From Microtetraspora fusca (GTDB taxonomy: Bacteria > Actinomycetota > Actinomycetes > Streptosporangiales > Streptosporangiaceae), in contig NZ_BBYK01000039.1 in assembly GCF_001570365.1 (NCBI RefSeq), positions 1 through 64,000 of the forward strand: 64,000 nt of DNA, read 5' to 3'. A program made the position numbers and the translations under genes. Below are positions 30,125-38,710 of the stretch, in pieces; position 1 is the first letter of the stretch; every line of letters starts with the position of its first letter. The notes under the pieces are model-generated. The model did no database searches and had not been told where the DNA came from. It saw nothing but the letters and a program-made list of their open reading frames with translations.

Positions 30125-32233
30125 TTAGAGACCGACGACGTTGCAGGTGGCGGTCATGGTCGTGGAGGGGTCGCTCTCGGACGTGGCCGTGAGCTTGACG
30201 GTGGCGTGCTTGCTGCCGCCGTCGGCCCGCTGAGCGAACACGGTGACGGTCTTGTGATCTCCGGAGCCGACGGTCGCGAGCGCGTTGGGCGTGATGGTGG
30301 TCCAGCCCGTCCCCACGACCTCGGCCTTGAGCCGGTAGACGTCGCTGTTCAGGTACGCGCTGACGTCCTGGGGGTGCTGCCCCTGGGCGGGAGCGGCCTT
30401 GCCGGTGTTGAACAGCGGGAACCGGCAGGAGGACACGCCCTTCTGGGCGGCCGGGACACCGGCGCCCGGCAGGAGCTTGACGCCGCGCTTCTGCGGGCCC
30501 GCGCCGTCCAGCGAGCGGATCGCGACCGTGTAGGACAGGGTCCCCTTGGCGTCGCGGCGCACGTCGATGACGTAGAAGTGCAGCCGGTTGGCCTGGTCGA
30601 CGTACTCGTACTGGCTGCCGGAGTCGGTGCCCGCGTGGAAGAGGGCGTCGGAGAGCTGGCGGTAGTCGCCGATCGTGATCGGGACCTTGGTGCCGTCCGG
30701 CAGGACGTAGTCGGTCATCCCGATGTCCTGTGGGTTGGCGTCGATCACCCACTCGAACGGCGCGTTGTCCTGGTTCTTCGTCTTGGCCAGGAGCACCCCG
30801 GAGTCGGGGGTGAAGGAGTCGGTGCCCATCCGGTCCACGACTTCGATCGTGTAGTTGTCGTAGTTGCCGCCGTCACACAGCGGGTTGGTCCGCGTGTCGC
30901 ACGATCCGGTGGACTTGTCGCCGGTGTCGAAGGAGACGTTGACGCCCGCCAGGCCGTTCTTGCCCGGTTGTACGGCACGGGCCGTGACGTCGGCGACGAC
31001 GAGACCGGAGTCGCGCAGCGCCTCACGCGACAGGCGCAGGACGTTCCCCTCGTCCACCATCTGCAGCTTGATCTTGTTGCGCAGCATGTGCTGGGCGCCC
31101 ATGGACGCGCCCGCCGTGGGCGGGATCAGCCAGCGGCTGTGCGGGCCGCCGGGGCCGTTGAAGCTGCCACGGCTGAGCATCTCCCAGATGCCGGTGTACG
31201 CCCGGCGCATCGGCGTGCCGTACGGGTTGTTGTAATTGTCGGCGATGCCCATGATGTGGCTCAGCTCGTGGGCGTAGACGCCCATGCCGGAGCTCTCGGT
31301 CTGGACCGAGTCGATGCCGAAGCGCGCGTTCGGCCAGAACGTGGAGCCCGCGGCCCAGGAGGTCCACTCCACGTACCGGGTCTTGGACCAGTTCGGCAGG
31401 TTCGGGTCCGGCGGGCCGAACTCGTCGGTGACGTCCTCCTTGGTGGGGAACTTCATCATGCCGAACTCCTGCCAGGTGGACGACTCGTCCTGGCCGGCGC
31501 TGACATAGAAGACGAAGTCGAACCCGCCGGCCACCTCCTGGCCGACGTCGGCGAGCCAGGCGGCGTTGCCGTCGGTACGCAGGTTCTTGTCGCACCTGTC
31601 GCCCGCCGGGCACGCGTCGCGCTGGTACTCCATCCCGTACTCGTGCGACTTCCCGGGCATGGTGTACGGGCCGAAGCCCTTCAGCTCGACCCCGTAGCGT
31701 CCGCCGGAGTCCTCCATCCAGTACTCGTGGATGGTGTGCCCCTTGTTGAGCGCGTTGGGGGTGTTGAGGAAGTCCTGGTAGAACTTGGCGACCTGATCAC
31801 GCGGGACGTCGTGGGCCTCCGCGCTGGGGTTGCCGAAGACCGTGGACCCCTTGGGCTGGGTGACGACGAACGGCTGGTTCGGGTAGTCGAGCAGGACCAG
31901 CGCTCCCTTGAAGGTGCGTGCCGACCCCTTCTTGCCGGGATCGGCCCAGTCGGTGCCAGGGATCTTCTTGTAGTCCGCCCACGTCATGTGGTCGGGGTTC
32001 GTCCAGTTCTGAGGGTCGATCGGCGCGACCACGCGTGCGGCGCGGCCGTGCAGGGCCTGGGCCTCGTCGGGCTGGTCGCGCTGCCAGGGCTGGGTCTGGG
32101 GCCAGTGGTCACGCCGCCAGGGATGCTGAGGATCTTGGGGAGGATCTGCGGACGCGGGCGTCGCCGCCAGTGCCGCCGGAACCACGACAATGGCCGCGAA
32201 CAGGCACTGAAGCAGCTTTCTGGGGGCTTTCAC
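30125..32233 (-). CDS. Secreted M6-family metalloprotease (immune inhibitor A type)
   Basis: A 702-residue protein with a Sec signal peptide (charged start, hydrophobic 8-23, likely cleavage after PASA near residue 29). The zinc motif HELSH is at about 322-326 in YAHELSHIMGIADNYNN, as in M6 metalloproteases. Cys pairs in the flanking regions suggest an extracellular, disulfide-bonded enzyme. A C-terminal beta-rich region (about 580-700) may aid substrate binding. The GTG start has no Shine-Dalgarno sequence; TATATA and TAGCGT hexamers lie just upstream. It is divergent from a PucR/CdaR-type regulator. Confidence 0.88.
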   Translation of the reverse strand: MKAPRKLLQCLFAAIVVVPAALAATPASADPPQDPQHPWRRDHWPQTQPWQRDQPDEAQALHGRAARVVAPIDPQNWTNPDHMTWADYKKIPGTDWADPGKKGSARTFKGALVLLDYPNQPFVVTQPKGSTVFGNPSAEAHDVPRDQVAKFYQDFLNTPNALNKGHTIHEYWMEDSGGRYGVELKGFGPYTMPGKSHEYGMEYQRDACPAGDRCDKNLRTDGNAAWLADVGQEVAGGFDFVFYVSAGQDESSTWQEFGMMKFPTKEDVTDEFGPPDPNLPNWSKTRYVEWTSWAAGSTFWPNARFGIDSVQTESSGMGVYAHELSHIMGIADNYNNPYGTPMRRAYTGIWEMLSRGSFNGPGGPHSRWLIPPTAGASMGAQHMLRNKIKLQMVDEGNVLRLSREALRDSGLVVADVTARAVQPGKNGLAGVNVSFDTGDKSTGSCDTRTNPLCDGGNYDNYTIEVVDRMGTDSFTPDSGVLLAKTKNQDNAPFEWVIDANPQDIGMTDYVLPDGTKVPITIGDYRQLSDALFHAGTDSGSQYEYVDQANRLHFYVIDVRRDAKGTLSYTVAIRSLDGAGPQKRGVKLLPGAGVPAAQKGVSSCRFPLFNTGKAAPAQGQHPQDVSAYLNSDVYRLKAEVVGTGWTTITPNALATVGSGDHKTVTVFAQRADGGSKHATVKLTATSESDPSTTMTATCNVVGL

Positions 32234-32256
32234 GATTCAAGACGCTATATACGGTC

Positions 32257-32284
32257 TTGACGCAGATCATCGGTCAAATATAAG
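32257..32284 (+). promoter_or_regulatory. Promoter of the PucR/CdaR-type regulator
   Basis: TTGACG (32257-32262) and TATAAG (32279-32284) with 16 nt between form the best sigma-70-like promoter in the window. On the opposite strand a TATATA (32246-32251) probably serves the protease gene, so the two divergent promoters overlap within about 40 bp. Confidence 0.65.
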
Positions 32285-32338
32285 GAAGACCAACGGACAC
32301 CCGTCCGACAGATGTTGGAATGCCCAGTTGGAGGCCGG

Positions 32339-33502
32339 GTGGCTGATCTGCAGAGCATCGTGGACGATCTCTCCCTGCGCCTCAACCGCCCGCTGCTGCT
32401 GGAAGACGGCCGCCAACGCGTGGTCGCGTACAGCGAGCAGGACGGGCCGGTTGACGACGCCCGGCGGGACTCGATCCTGCGCCGCCACACCACGCCGGAG
32501 GTGCGCGCGTTCCTCCGGGCGGCCGGCATCCACGAGGCCACCGGCCCCCTGCGCACGCCCGGCGCCCCGGAACTCGGGCTGCTGCCGCGGGTCTGCGTCC
32601 CCGTGCGGCACGAGGGCCGGCCGCTCGGCTTCCTCTGGTTCATCGACGTCGATCCCGCCATGGCGGAGCCGGAGATCGCGGTCGCGGCGGCGGTCGCGAC
32701 CGTGCTGGCCCTCGTCCTCTTCCACGAGAGCCTGGCCGCCGGCCTGGCCTCGCGCCGGGAGCTCGAAGCGATCATGGGGCTGCTGCGCGGGGAAGCCGAG
32801 GCCGCCAGGACGCTGATCGAGGCGGGCGCCTTCCCGCACGACGTCCCCGTCACGGTGGCGGTCGCCAAGCCCGTCTCCGCCGACGCCAGCGAGGCGCAGC
32901 GGCTGACGTTGGAGCGCGGACTGCTGGCCGTACGGCGGCGCCTGGCCGGGCACCACCCCCTCCACGTGATGCGCTACGACCACGCCGTGCTGCTCACCGC
33001 GGGCACCACCGCCTTCCCCGACGAGATGCGGGCGGCGCTGGGCACGTCGGCCCTGGTCGGGATCGGAGCGCCCCGCCCCTCGCTCGCACGCGCCGTCGAG
33101 TCGTACGAGGAGGCGCTGCACGCCGCGGAGGTCGCGGCGAAGGTGCCGGAGCTCGGGCGCTTGGCGGAGTGGGCCCGGCTCGGCGTCTACCGGCTGCTCA
33201 CACGTGTCCCCCACGGCAACCTTCATCCGGGACTGGAGCGGCTGCTCGACGACGCCCAGCACCGGCCGCTGCTGGAGACGCTGGAGACCTACCTCGACCT
33301 GGCCGGCAACGCCCAGGCCACCTCACGCCGCCTGCGCCTGCACCGGACGTCCCTGTACTACCGGCTGCAGCGGGTCGAGGAACTGGCGGAGACCGATCTC
33401 AGAGACGGCGTGGAGCGGCTGAGCCTGCACCTCAGCCTCAAGCTGGCCCGGCTGTCCGGGCGCTACCACTCGTCCGTGCCGTCCCCCGACAGGGCCATGT
33501 GA
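32339..33502 (+). CDS. PucR/CdaR-type transcriptional regulator
   Basis: A 387-residue regulator. The N-terminal part (1-150) looks like a GAF-type sensor. The middle resembles the CdaR GGDEF-like region, and the C-terminal helix-turn-helix (about 325-375) contains NAQATSRRLRLHRTSLYYRL, typical of PucR proteins. It lacks the N-terminal PucR domain of the regulator at 23196. GTG at 32339 is chosen because GGAGG lies 4 nt upstream; an ATG at 32312 has no such site. It may regulate the divergent M6 protease, but this is inferred from position only. Confidence 0.83.
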   Translation: MADLQSIVDDLSLRLNRPLLLEDGRQRVVAYSEQDGPVDDARRDSILRRHTTPEVRAFLRAAGIHEATGPLRTPGAPELGLLPRVCVPVRHEGRPLGFLWFIDVDPAMAEPEIAVAAAVATVLALVLFHESLAAGLASRRELEAIMGLLRGEAEAARTLIEAGAFPHDVPVTVAVAKPVSADASEAQRLTLERGLLAVRRRLAGHHPLHVMRYDHAVLLTAGTTAFPDEMRAALGTSALVGIGAPRPSLARAVESYEEALHAAEVAAKVPELGRLAEWARLGVYRLLTRVPHGNLHPGLERLLDDAQHRPLLETLETYLDLAGNAQATSRRLRLHRTSLYYRLQRVEELAETDLRDGVERLSLHLSLKLARLSGRYHSSVPSPDRAM

Positions 33503-33575
33503 CGGTCCGGCCGAACGTCCTCCCACGGGGGAGGCGATGTCCGGCTCTCCCGCGAAACCGTCCATGGGCACGAAA

Positions 33576-33604
33576 GCCCTTCCGGCACCGGTGTCCGGAA
33601 GGGC
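33576..33604 (+). terminator. Hairpin terminator with pyrimidine-rich tail
   Basis: A 10-bp perfect stem (33576-33585 with 33595-33604) encloses CACCGGTGT, itself a small palindrome, and is followed by CTTCTCTCTTG. It lies 73 nt after the regulator's stop and before the convergent collagen-like gene. Confidence 0.75.
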
Positions 33605-33713
33605 CTTCTCTCTTGTCGGCTGTGACGACGCGCCGTCAGCCCCAGCCACGTCTGCCGGGGTGGCGGCGGGTGCCTCACAGCCCGCCGCTCACTCGCTCGG
33701 AAGCGTGCTCTGG

Positions 33714-34547
33714 CTAGACGCAGATGACGTACACGGTGCCCTCGGCGTTCTTACCGGAGATCCTCCAGCCGGTCGGCGTGCCACCGTTGGTCCCCGGGTA
33801 GGGGGCACTCTCATAGATCTGCGCCGAGTTGCTGCCATCCGTGATCATGTAGCCGCCGCCGGTGGCCTTACCACCGCTGCAGGACACGACCCCGTACTTG
33901 GAGCGGGAGAAGTCGAACGGCGCTGTCACGATCTTGGGGGTCACCGATCCGCCCGTACCGGGATCGCCCTTCTCGCCCTTCGGCCCCTGAGGACCGGCGG
34001 GGCCGGTGTCGCCCTTCGGACCGGTCGCGCCGGTGTCACCCTTCGCACCCGGAAGACCGCGCGGCCCCTGCTCGCCCTGCTTGCCCTGAGGACCGGCCGG
34101 GCCGGTGTCACCCTTCTCGCCCTTCGGGCCGGTGGCGCCGGTGTCGCCCTTCGCGCCCGGCGCGCCGTCCTTACCGTTCTGGCCGTTCTGGCCGGGCTCA
34201 CCCTTCACACCCTGCGGACCGGCCGGGCCGCGCTCGCCCTGGAGGCCACGCGGGCCCTGTGGGCCCTGCGGTCCCTGCGCACCGGTCGCGCCGGTGCCGC
34301 CGACGCCGACGGCGCCGGGGGTCCCGGCCTGGTTCCAGTAGATCTTGTACTCGGTCGGCTTGCAGACGGTCGTCGCGTTGACGATGCGCACGTAACCCGT
34401 CTTCTTGTTCACGCAGCCGTAGATGACCTTGGCAGCCGTGGATGCGGAGGAGGCGGTAGCCATGCCGCCCACCGCGAACAGGGATCCGGCGAGCACGCCG
34501 ACCGACAGAACACCGATCGTGCGTCCGCCCGGCAACTTGATAGCCAC
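33714..34547 (-). CDS. Secreted collagen-like protein
   Basis: A 277-residue protein in three parts. An N-terminal signal peptide (about 1-38) precedes a small Cys-containing module (IYGCVNKKTGYVRIV with a second Cys and IYWNQAG), seen before collagen repeats in other actinobacterial proteins. About 41 Gly-X-Y triplets follow (75-199), rich in Pro, Lys, Glu and Asp, which should form a trimeric triple helix. The C-terminal domain (200-277) has two Cys and may be the trimerising or ligand-binding head. There is no LPXTG anchor or membrane tail, so it is probably released or loosely bound. AAAGGGA precedes the GTG. Confidence 0.85.
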   Translation of the reverse strand: MAIKLPGGRTIGVLSVGVLAGSLFAVGGMATASSASTAAKVIYGCVNKKTGYVRIVNATTVCKPTEYKIYWNQAGTPGAVGVGGTGATGAQGPQGPQGPRGLQGERGPAGPQGVKGEPGQNGQNGKDGAPGAKGDTGATGPKGEKGDTGPAGPQGKQGEQGPRGLPGAKGDTGATGPKGDTGPAGPQGPKGEKGDPGTGGSVTPKIVTAPFDFSRSKYGVVSCSGGKATGGGYMITDGSNSAQIYESAPYPGTNGGTPTGWRISGKNAEGTVYVICV

Positions 34548-34734
34548 GGAGGCGTCCCTTTCTCAAGCAAGAGAGAGTGCTCAACACTCTTGGTGCTCAA
34601 GGGACGTTTCGACCGTTCCATTGGATGGCGGCTCAAACATCACAAAGTCATCTCTTTCACCATCTGCCACTTTTCGTCCCGCCTCATGGGATCGCCATGT
34701 CATCACACGTACGGCGTACGCAAGAATCACGGGC

Positions 34735-36207
34735 ATGGTGAGCGTCCCGCTGGAGCCCGGAATGCCGGAGTACGCCCCCGCCCTGCGGTACGCCTGGCGC
34801 GTCTGCTCCGTCACCTCGCTCGGGATGCTGCTCATCGGGATGAGCGCGAGCACCCTGAACGTTGCGCTCCCGGCGGTCGTCCGGCACTTCGACGCGAGCC
34901 CGCTGGCGTCGAACTGGATCCTGCTGGCGTACCTGCTGGTCAACACCGCGACGCTGGTGTTCTTCGGCCGGGTGTCCGATCTGTTGGGCCGCAGAGAGAT
35001 CTATCTCGTGGGGTTCGCCCTGTTCACGGTGGCCTCCCTGCTGTCCGGGCTGGCGCCCGGCGTGGGCTCGCTGATCGCGCTGCGCGCGGTGCAGGGCCTC
35101 GGCGCGGCGATGATCATCGCCAACGGCTCGGCCATCATGACCGACGCCTTCCCTTCGGACCGGCTGAGCCAGGGCATGGGCGTCTACTTCGGCGTCCTCT
35201 CCGTCGCCCAGCTCGCGGGGCCGACGCTCGGCGGGCTCATCGCCGACCTCCTCGGCTGGCGGTGGATCTTCTGGATCAACGTGCCCGCCGGGCTTTTCGC
35301 CGTGATCTGGGGACTGTCCACGCTGCGCAGGTTCCCCGCGCGCGGCCCCCGCCAGTCGCTCGACGCCTCCGGCAACCTGATCGTGCTCGCCGTGCTGTCG
35401 GCGACGCTGTTCGCGGTCAGCGAGGGCAGCCTCCCCGCCGGGCTGTTCGCGGGCGCGCTCGTCCCGGTGCTCGTGCTGGTCGAGCGCCGGGCGACGAACC
35501 CGGTGCTGGACTTCCGCCTGCTCGGCGAGCGCGTGCTGCTGATGGCCAACCTCGCGACGTTCTGCAACGCGGTGGCGCGGGCCTCGCTGATCCTGCTCGC
35601 CGGGCTGTACTTCCAGGCCGCGCAGGGCGCCGACGCGCTGACCGCCGGCCTCGGCGTGCTGCCCGTGGCGGCCGGGATGGCCCTCGGCTCGCCGGTCTCG
35701 GGCGCGCTCGGCCGCCGGGTCGGCCCGTACGCGCTGGCGCTCGGCGGGAGCATCCTCTGCGTCGCCGGGCTGCTGATCCTGTTGCTCGGCTCCGGCCCGG
35801 CCACGCCGTACGGGGTCCTGGCGCTCGGGCTGTTCATGGCGGGCTGCGGCAGCGGGACCTTCCTGACCGGCAACACCACCCAGGTCATGGCCGGCCTGGC
35901 TCCGGAGAACCTCGGCGTGGTCAACGGCTTCCGCCTGATGGCGATGAACGTCGGGGTCGCGGTCAGCGTCGCCCTCACGCTGGGCGTGCTGACCAGCGCC
36001 GTCACCCCGCAGCTTCGCGCCCAGGTGTACGCCGGGACGCTCTCGCGGCTGAGCCCGGTGGCGCTGGACCAGCTCATGACGGGCTTCCGGTGGACCTACG
36101 CCGTGCTGTTCGGACTGGCGGTGCTCGCCGCGGTGTTCTCCGCGCTGGCCCGCGCGCCGCGCCCGCGCACGCCGCGGCCGCACGGCCCGCACGGCGTGGA
36201 CGGCTAG
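34735..36207 (+). CDS. MFS transporter, DHA2 (14-helix drug:H+ antiporter) type
   Basis: A 490-residue transporter with 14 predicted helices. It has the DHA2 motifs STLNVALPAVVRHF in helix 1, GRVSDLLGRREIYLVG in loop 2-3 and the antiporter motif C around GPTLGGLIADLLGWRWIFWI. It probably exports drugs or toxic metabolites. The ATG at 34735 starts the conserved region and lacks a clear Shine-Dalgarno; an AAGAAT hexamer 7 nt upstream suggests a leaderless mRNA. Its 3' end overlaps the next, convergent transporter gene by 4 bp. Confidence 0.87.
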   Translation: MVSVPLEPGMPEYAPALRYAWRVCSVTSLGMLLIGMSASTLNVALPAVVRHFDASPLASNWILLAYLLVNTATLVFFGRVSDLLGRREIYLVGFALFTVASLLSGLAPGVGSLIALRAVQGLGAAMIIANGSAIMTDAFPSDRLSQGMGVYFGVLSVAQLAGPTLGGLIADLLGWRWIFWINVPAGLFAVIWGLSTLRRFPARGPRQSLDASGNLIVLAVLSATLFAVSEGSLPAGLFAGALVPVLVLVERRATNPVLDFRLLGERVLLMANLATFCNAVARASLILLAGLYFQAAQGADALTAGLGVLPVAAGMALGSPVSGALGRRVGPYALALGGSILCVAGLLILLLGSGPATPYGVLALGLFMAGCGSGTFLTGNTTQVMAGLAPENLGVVNGFRLMAMNVGVAVSVALTLGVLTSAVTPQLRAQVYAGTLSRLSPVALDQLMTGFRWTYAVLFGLAVLAAVFSALARAPRPRTPRPHGPHGVDG

Positions 36208-37460
36208 CCTTCCGCCAAGGCCGCCTCCGGCCGCCGCTCCGGCACACCGGGAACGTTCCGTACGGCGGCGACGCACGCCGCGCTGAGGAGCGCGGACACC
36301 GTCATCACCACGGTCATCGGCACGGCGGTGTGCGCGCCGCCGAGGCCGACGAGCGGGGACACCGCCGCCCCGGCGCCGAACTGGAGCGCCCCCATCACGG
36401 CGCCCGCGATCCCGGCGGACTGCGGGGCCCGGCCGATCGCCAGCGCGCTCGCGTTGCTCATCACCGGCGAGAGCAACGCCACGGCGAGGAACAGCAGGGG
36501 CAGCCCGACGGCGGGCACGAGACGGCCGGTGACGGCGAGCACCAGCAGGGCGGCCGTGAGCACCGCGACCGCGCTCTGGGCGGTGCGCAGCAGCGTGCGT
36601 GATTTGAACCGCCCGACCAGGCGGGCGTTGGCGGCGCTCGCCGCGACCATGCCGAGCGCGTTCATGGCGAAGATCGCCGAGTACGCCGCGGTGGACATGC
36701 CGAGCACGTTCTGCACCACGAACGGCGACGCCGAGATGTACCCCATCAGCGCCCCGAAGCCCAGCGCGTACGCGAGGGTGTACCCGAGGTAGGCGCGGTC
36801 GGCGAGCACGACGCGGGCCGCGCGGCCGGTCGCGCCGAGCCCTCCCGCGTGCCGGTGCTCGGGACGCAGCGTCTCCGGCACGAAGAACAGCGCCGCGAGG
36901 AACATGGCGACCGAGGTCCCGGCGAGGACCCACAGGATGCCGCGCCAGCCCACGGGGCCGAGGAGCGCGCCTCCGGCGAGCGGAGCGACCACGGGGGCGA
37001 TGCCGCCGATGGCGACCAGCGTGCTGAACGCCCGGGCGGCGGCGACACCGCGAGCGGTGTCGGAGATCACCGCGCGGCCGATGACGATCCCGGCGGAGCC
37101 GGCCAACCCCTGCACGGCGCGACAGGCGACGAGCACCCACACGTTGGGGGCCAGCGCGCACAGCACCGAGGCCGCGGTGCAGACGCCGGCCGCCACCAGG
37201 AGCGGGCTGCGCCGTCCCAGGCGGTCCGACAGCGGCCCCACGATCAGTTGCCCAACGCCGAGACCGGCCAGGAAGGCGGTCAACGTGAGCTGCAACGCGG
37301 CCGCGTCGGTGCCCAGGTCGGCCGCCATCGACGTGAACGCCGGCAGGTACATGTCGGTGGCCAGCGGCGCGACGGCGGACAGCAACGCGAGCGCCAGCAG
37401 GAGCGCCGGACGTACGCGGGAACCCTCGTGACCTGGGGGAATGCCGGGGGACGCACTCAT
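36204..37460 (-). CDS. Bcr/CflA-family multidrug efflux MFS transporter
   Basis: A 418-residue, 12-helix exporter. The first helix contains VAPLATDMYLPAF, the Bcr/CflA hallmark, and loop 2-3 reads GPLSDRLGRRSPLL. Family members export bicyclomycin, chloramphenicol or cysteine; the substrate is unknown here. AGGAG lies 6 nt before the ATG. A MarR repressor gene is divergent across a 46-bp gap that carries a perfect palindrome, so it is probably repressed by that MarR protein. Confidence 0.9.
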   Translation of the reverse strand: MSASPGIPPGHEGSRVRPALLLALALLSAVAPLATDMYLPAFTSMAADLGTDAAALQLTLTAFLAGLGVGQLIVGPLSDRLGRRSPLLVAAGVCTAASVLCALAPNVWVLVACRAVQGLAGSAGIVIGRAVISDTARGVAAARAFSTLVAIGGIAPVVAPLAGGALLGPVGWRGILWVLAGTSVAMFLAALFFVPETLRPEHRHAGGLGATGRAARVVLADRAYLGYTLAYALGFGALMGYISASPFVVQNVLGMSTAAYSAIFAMNALGMVAASAANARLVGRFKSRTLLRTAQSAVAVLTAALLVLAVTGRLVPAVGLPLLFLAVALLSPVMSNASALAIGRAPQSAGIAGAVMGALQFGAGAAVSPLVGLGGAHTAVPMTVVMTVSALLSAACVAAVRNVPGVPERRPEAALAEG

Positions 37461-37477
37461 CTCATTCTCCTACAAAA

Positions 37478-37493
37478 GTTATGAAGTCATAAC
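37478..37493. promoter_or_regulatory. MarR operator in the Bcr/MarR intergenic gap
   Basis: A perfect 7-bp inverted repeat, GTTATGA and TCATAAC around a 2-bp centre, lies midway between the two divergent start codons. A TAACAT hexamer (37494-37499) abuts it. The repressor would shut both promoters. Confidence 0.75.
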
Positions 37494-37506
37494 TAACATA
37501 TGGAGG

Positions 37507-37956
37507 GTGAGACACGATCCACCGGGGGCCGCGCGCGAACTGGCCGCCGCCCTGCACGACATCGCCCGGCATCTGCGCCTCCGGGGCGAGGCCGTCGCCG
37601 GCCTGCGGCCCCTGTCGCCCACGGAGTTCGAGGTCCTGCGCCTGGTGGACCGCTCCCCGGGCATCTGCCCCGGCGCCGTGGCCGAGGCGCTGGGGATGCG
37701 GCCGAGCAACCTGAGCGCGACCGTGCGCAAGCTGACGCAACAGGGCCTGATCGAACGCCGCACCGACCCCGACGACCGGCGCGGCGTGCGCCTCGCCCTC
37801 ACCGGCGAGGCCGCCAAGGACGTCGAACGGCTCGAAGCCGCCTGGGCCGCGAACCTCGCGGCGCTCCTGGACCGGCTGCCCTCCGAGCACGCGTCGGCGC
37901 TGGTCGCCGCGCTCCCCGCGCTGCGCGCCCTGCGCGACGTCAGCCTGCCGGGCTGA
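37507..37956 (+). CDS. MarR-family repressor
   Basis: A 149-residue winged-helix repressor. The recognition region is PSNLSATVRKLTQQGLIERR, followed by the wing DPDDRRGVRLALT and the dimerisation helices. It probably represses itself and the divergent Bcr/CflA exporter through the palindrome at 37478. The GTG start is inferred: TAACAT ends 7 nt before it and upstream in-frame codons run into the operator. Its last 17 bp overlap the 3' end of the convergent TetR gene. Confidence 0.87.
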   Translation: MRHDPPGAARELAAALHDIARHLRLRGEAVAGLRPLSPTEFEVLRLVDRSPGICPGAVAEALGMRPSNLSATVRKLTQQGLIERRTDPDDRRGVRLALTGEAAKDVERLEAAWAANLAALLDRLPSEHASALVAALPALRALRDVSLPG

Positions 37957-38629
37957 CCGCCGTTCCCTCCTCGCTCCGGCTGGCGGCCATCGCCTCGACG
38001 CCGCCGACCAGCAGGTCGAGCCCGAACGCGTAGTAGCGCTCGACGTCGACCTCCTCCAGCGTTCTGGCGTACTCGACGATGCACGGGTACTCGTCGGCGG
38101 GCAGGGATTCGAGGGACAGCCGCCTCTGCCGCCGCCACTCGGCGGCCTCCTTCGGCGGCACGCTGGGCGGCACGCACGGCTCCTGGTCCACCAGGGTCAT
38201 CGCGCCGTGCAGCAGGTACGTCGAGATCAGGTACCCCTCCTGGAGGGTGAACCCCGCCTGGCGGAGCAGGTCGAGGGCCGTGTCCGTGGCCCGGGAGAAG
38301 CTCTTCACGTCGCCCTTCGTGACCATGCCGAACAGGGCGGGCAGGAACCGGTGCCGCCGCATCAGCCGGACCAGCGCCTCGACCATCGCGCGCATCCGGA
38401 CGTTCCACGCCGCGCCGGGGTCGAACTCCGGCGTGACCTCCCTGAGCAGGTGGTCGGCCAGGCTGCTCAGGAGCTGTTCCTTGTTCTTGACATGCCAGTA
38501 CAGCGCCATCGGCGTGACGCCGAGCTCCTGTGCCAGACGCCGTACGGTGACCGCTTCCAGCCCCTCGGCGTCGGCGAGCAGGACGGCCCGCTCGACCAGG
38601 GACTCCCTGCTCAGCTTCTCGGATCCCAC
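37940..38629 (-). CDS. TetR repressor, classical Tet type
   Basis: A 229-residue repressor. The helix-turn-helix LAQELGVTPMALYWHVKN and the following KEQLLSSLADHLL are very close to classical TetR proteins, and the C-terminal ligand domain appears complete. It likely controls the divergent DHA2 exporter and responds to an exported drug. A GTG at 38629 is preferred because TATAGT lies 6 nt upstream with no Shine-Dalgarno. Long upstream extension of the reading frame is antisense to the exporter and rejected. Confidence 0.9.
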   Translation of the reverse strand: MGSEKLSRESLVERAVLLADAEGLEAVTVRRLAQELGVTPMALYWHVKNKEQLLSSLADHLLREVTPEFDPGAAWNVRMRAMVEALVRLMRRHRFLPALFGMVTKGDVKSFSRATDTALDLLRQAGFTLQEGYLISTYLLHGAMTLVDQEPCVPPSVPPKEAAEWRRQRRLSLESLPADEYPCIVEYARTLEEVDVERYYAFGLDLLVGGVEAMAASRSEEGTAVSPAG

Positions 38630-38635
38630 TTGACA

Positions 38636-38699
38636 ACTATACGACGTACAAGGTCTCCTATGCACCGTACATGTACGTTGTACAAGTACGCCGTATAGG
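38636..38699. promoter_or_regulatory. Symmetric TetR operator region with four spaced GTAC units
   Basis: CTATACGACGTAC (38637-38649) and its inverted match at 38686-38698 (12 of 13) flank a perfect palindrome CGTACATGTACG (38666-38677). GTAC occurs at 38667, 38673, 38680 and 38686, with a further one at 38646. The outer arms contain the -10 hexamers of both divergent promoters, TATAGT and TATAGG, so binding would block both. Confidence 0.7.
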
Positions 38700-38710
38700 A
38701 AGGTCATGAC

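Noticed and set aside
33940-34330. Tandem repeat resembling a CRISPR-like or satellite array
   Set aside because: The periodicity is 9 bp from Gly-X-Y codons of the collagen-like protein; there are no spacers or palindromic repeats.
34684-37161. A long minus-strand open frame opposite the DHA2 exporter and in another frame of the Bcr/CflA gene
   Set aside because: Its translation is Arg/Ala/Gly-rich with no motifs, as expected for a GC-rich shadow frame; two clear transporters occupy the region.
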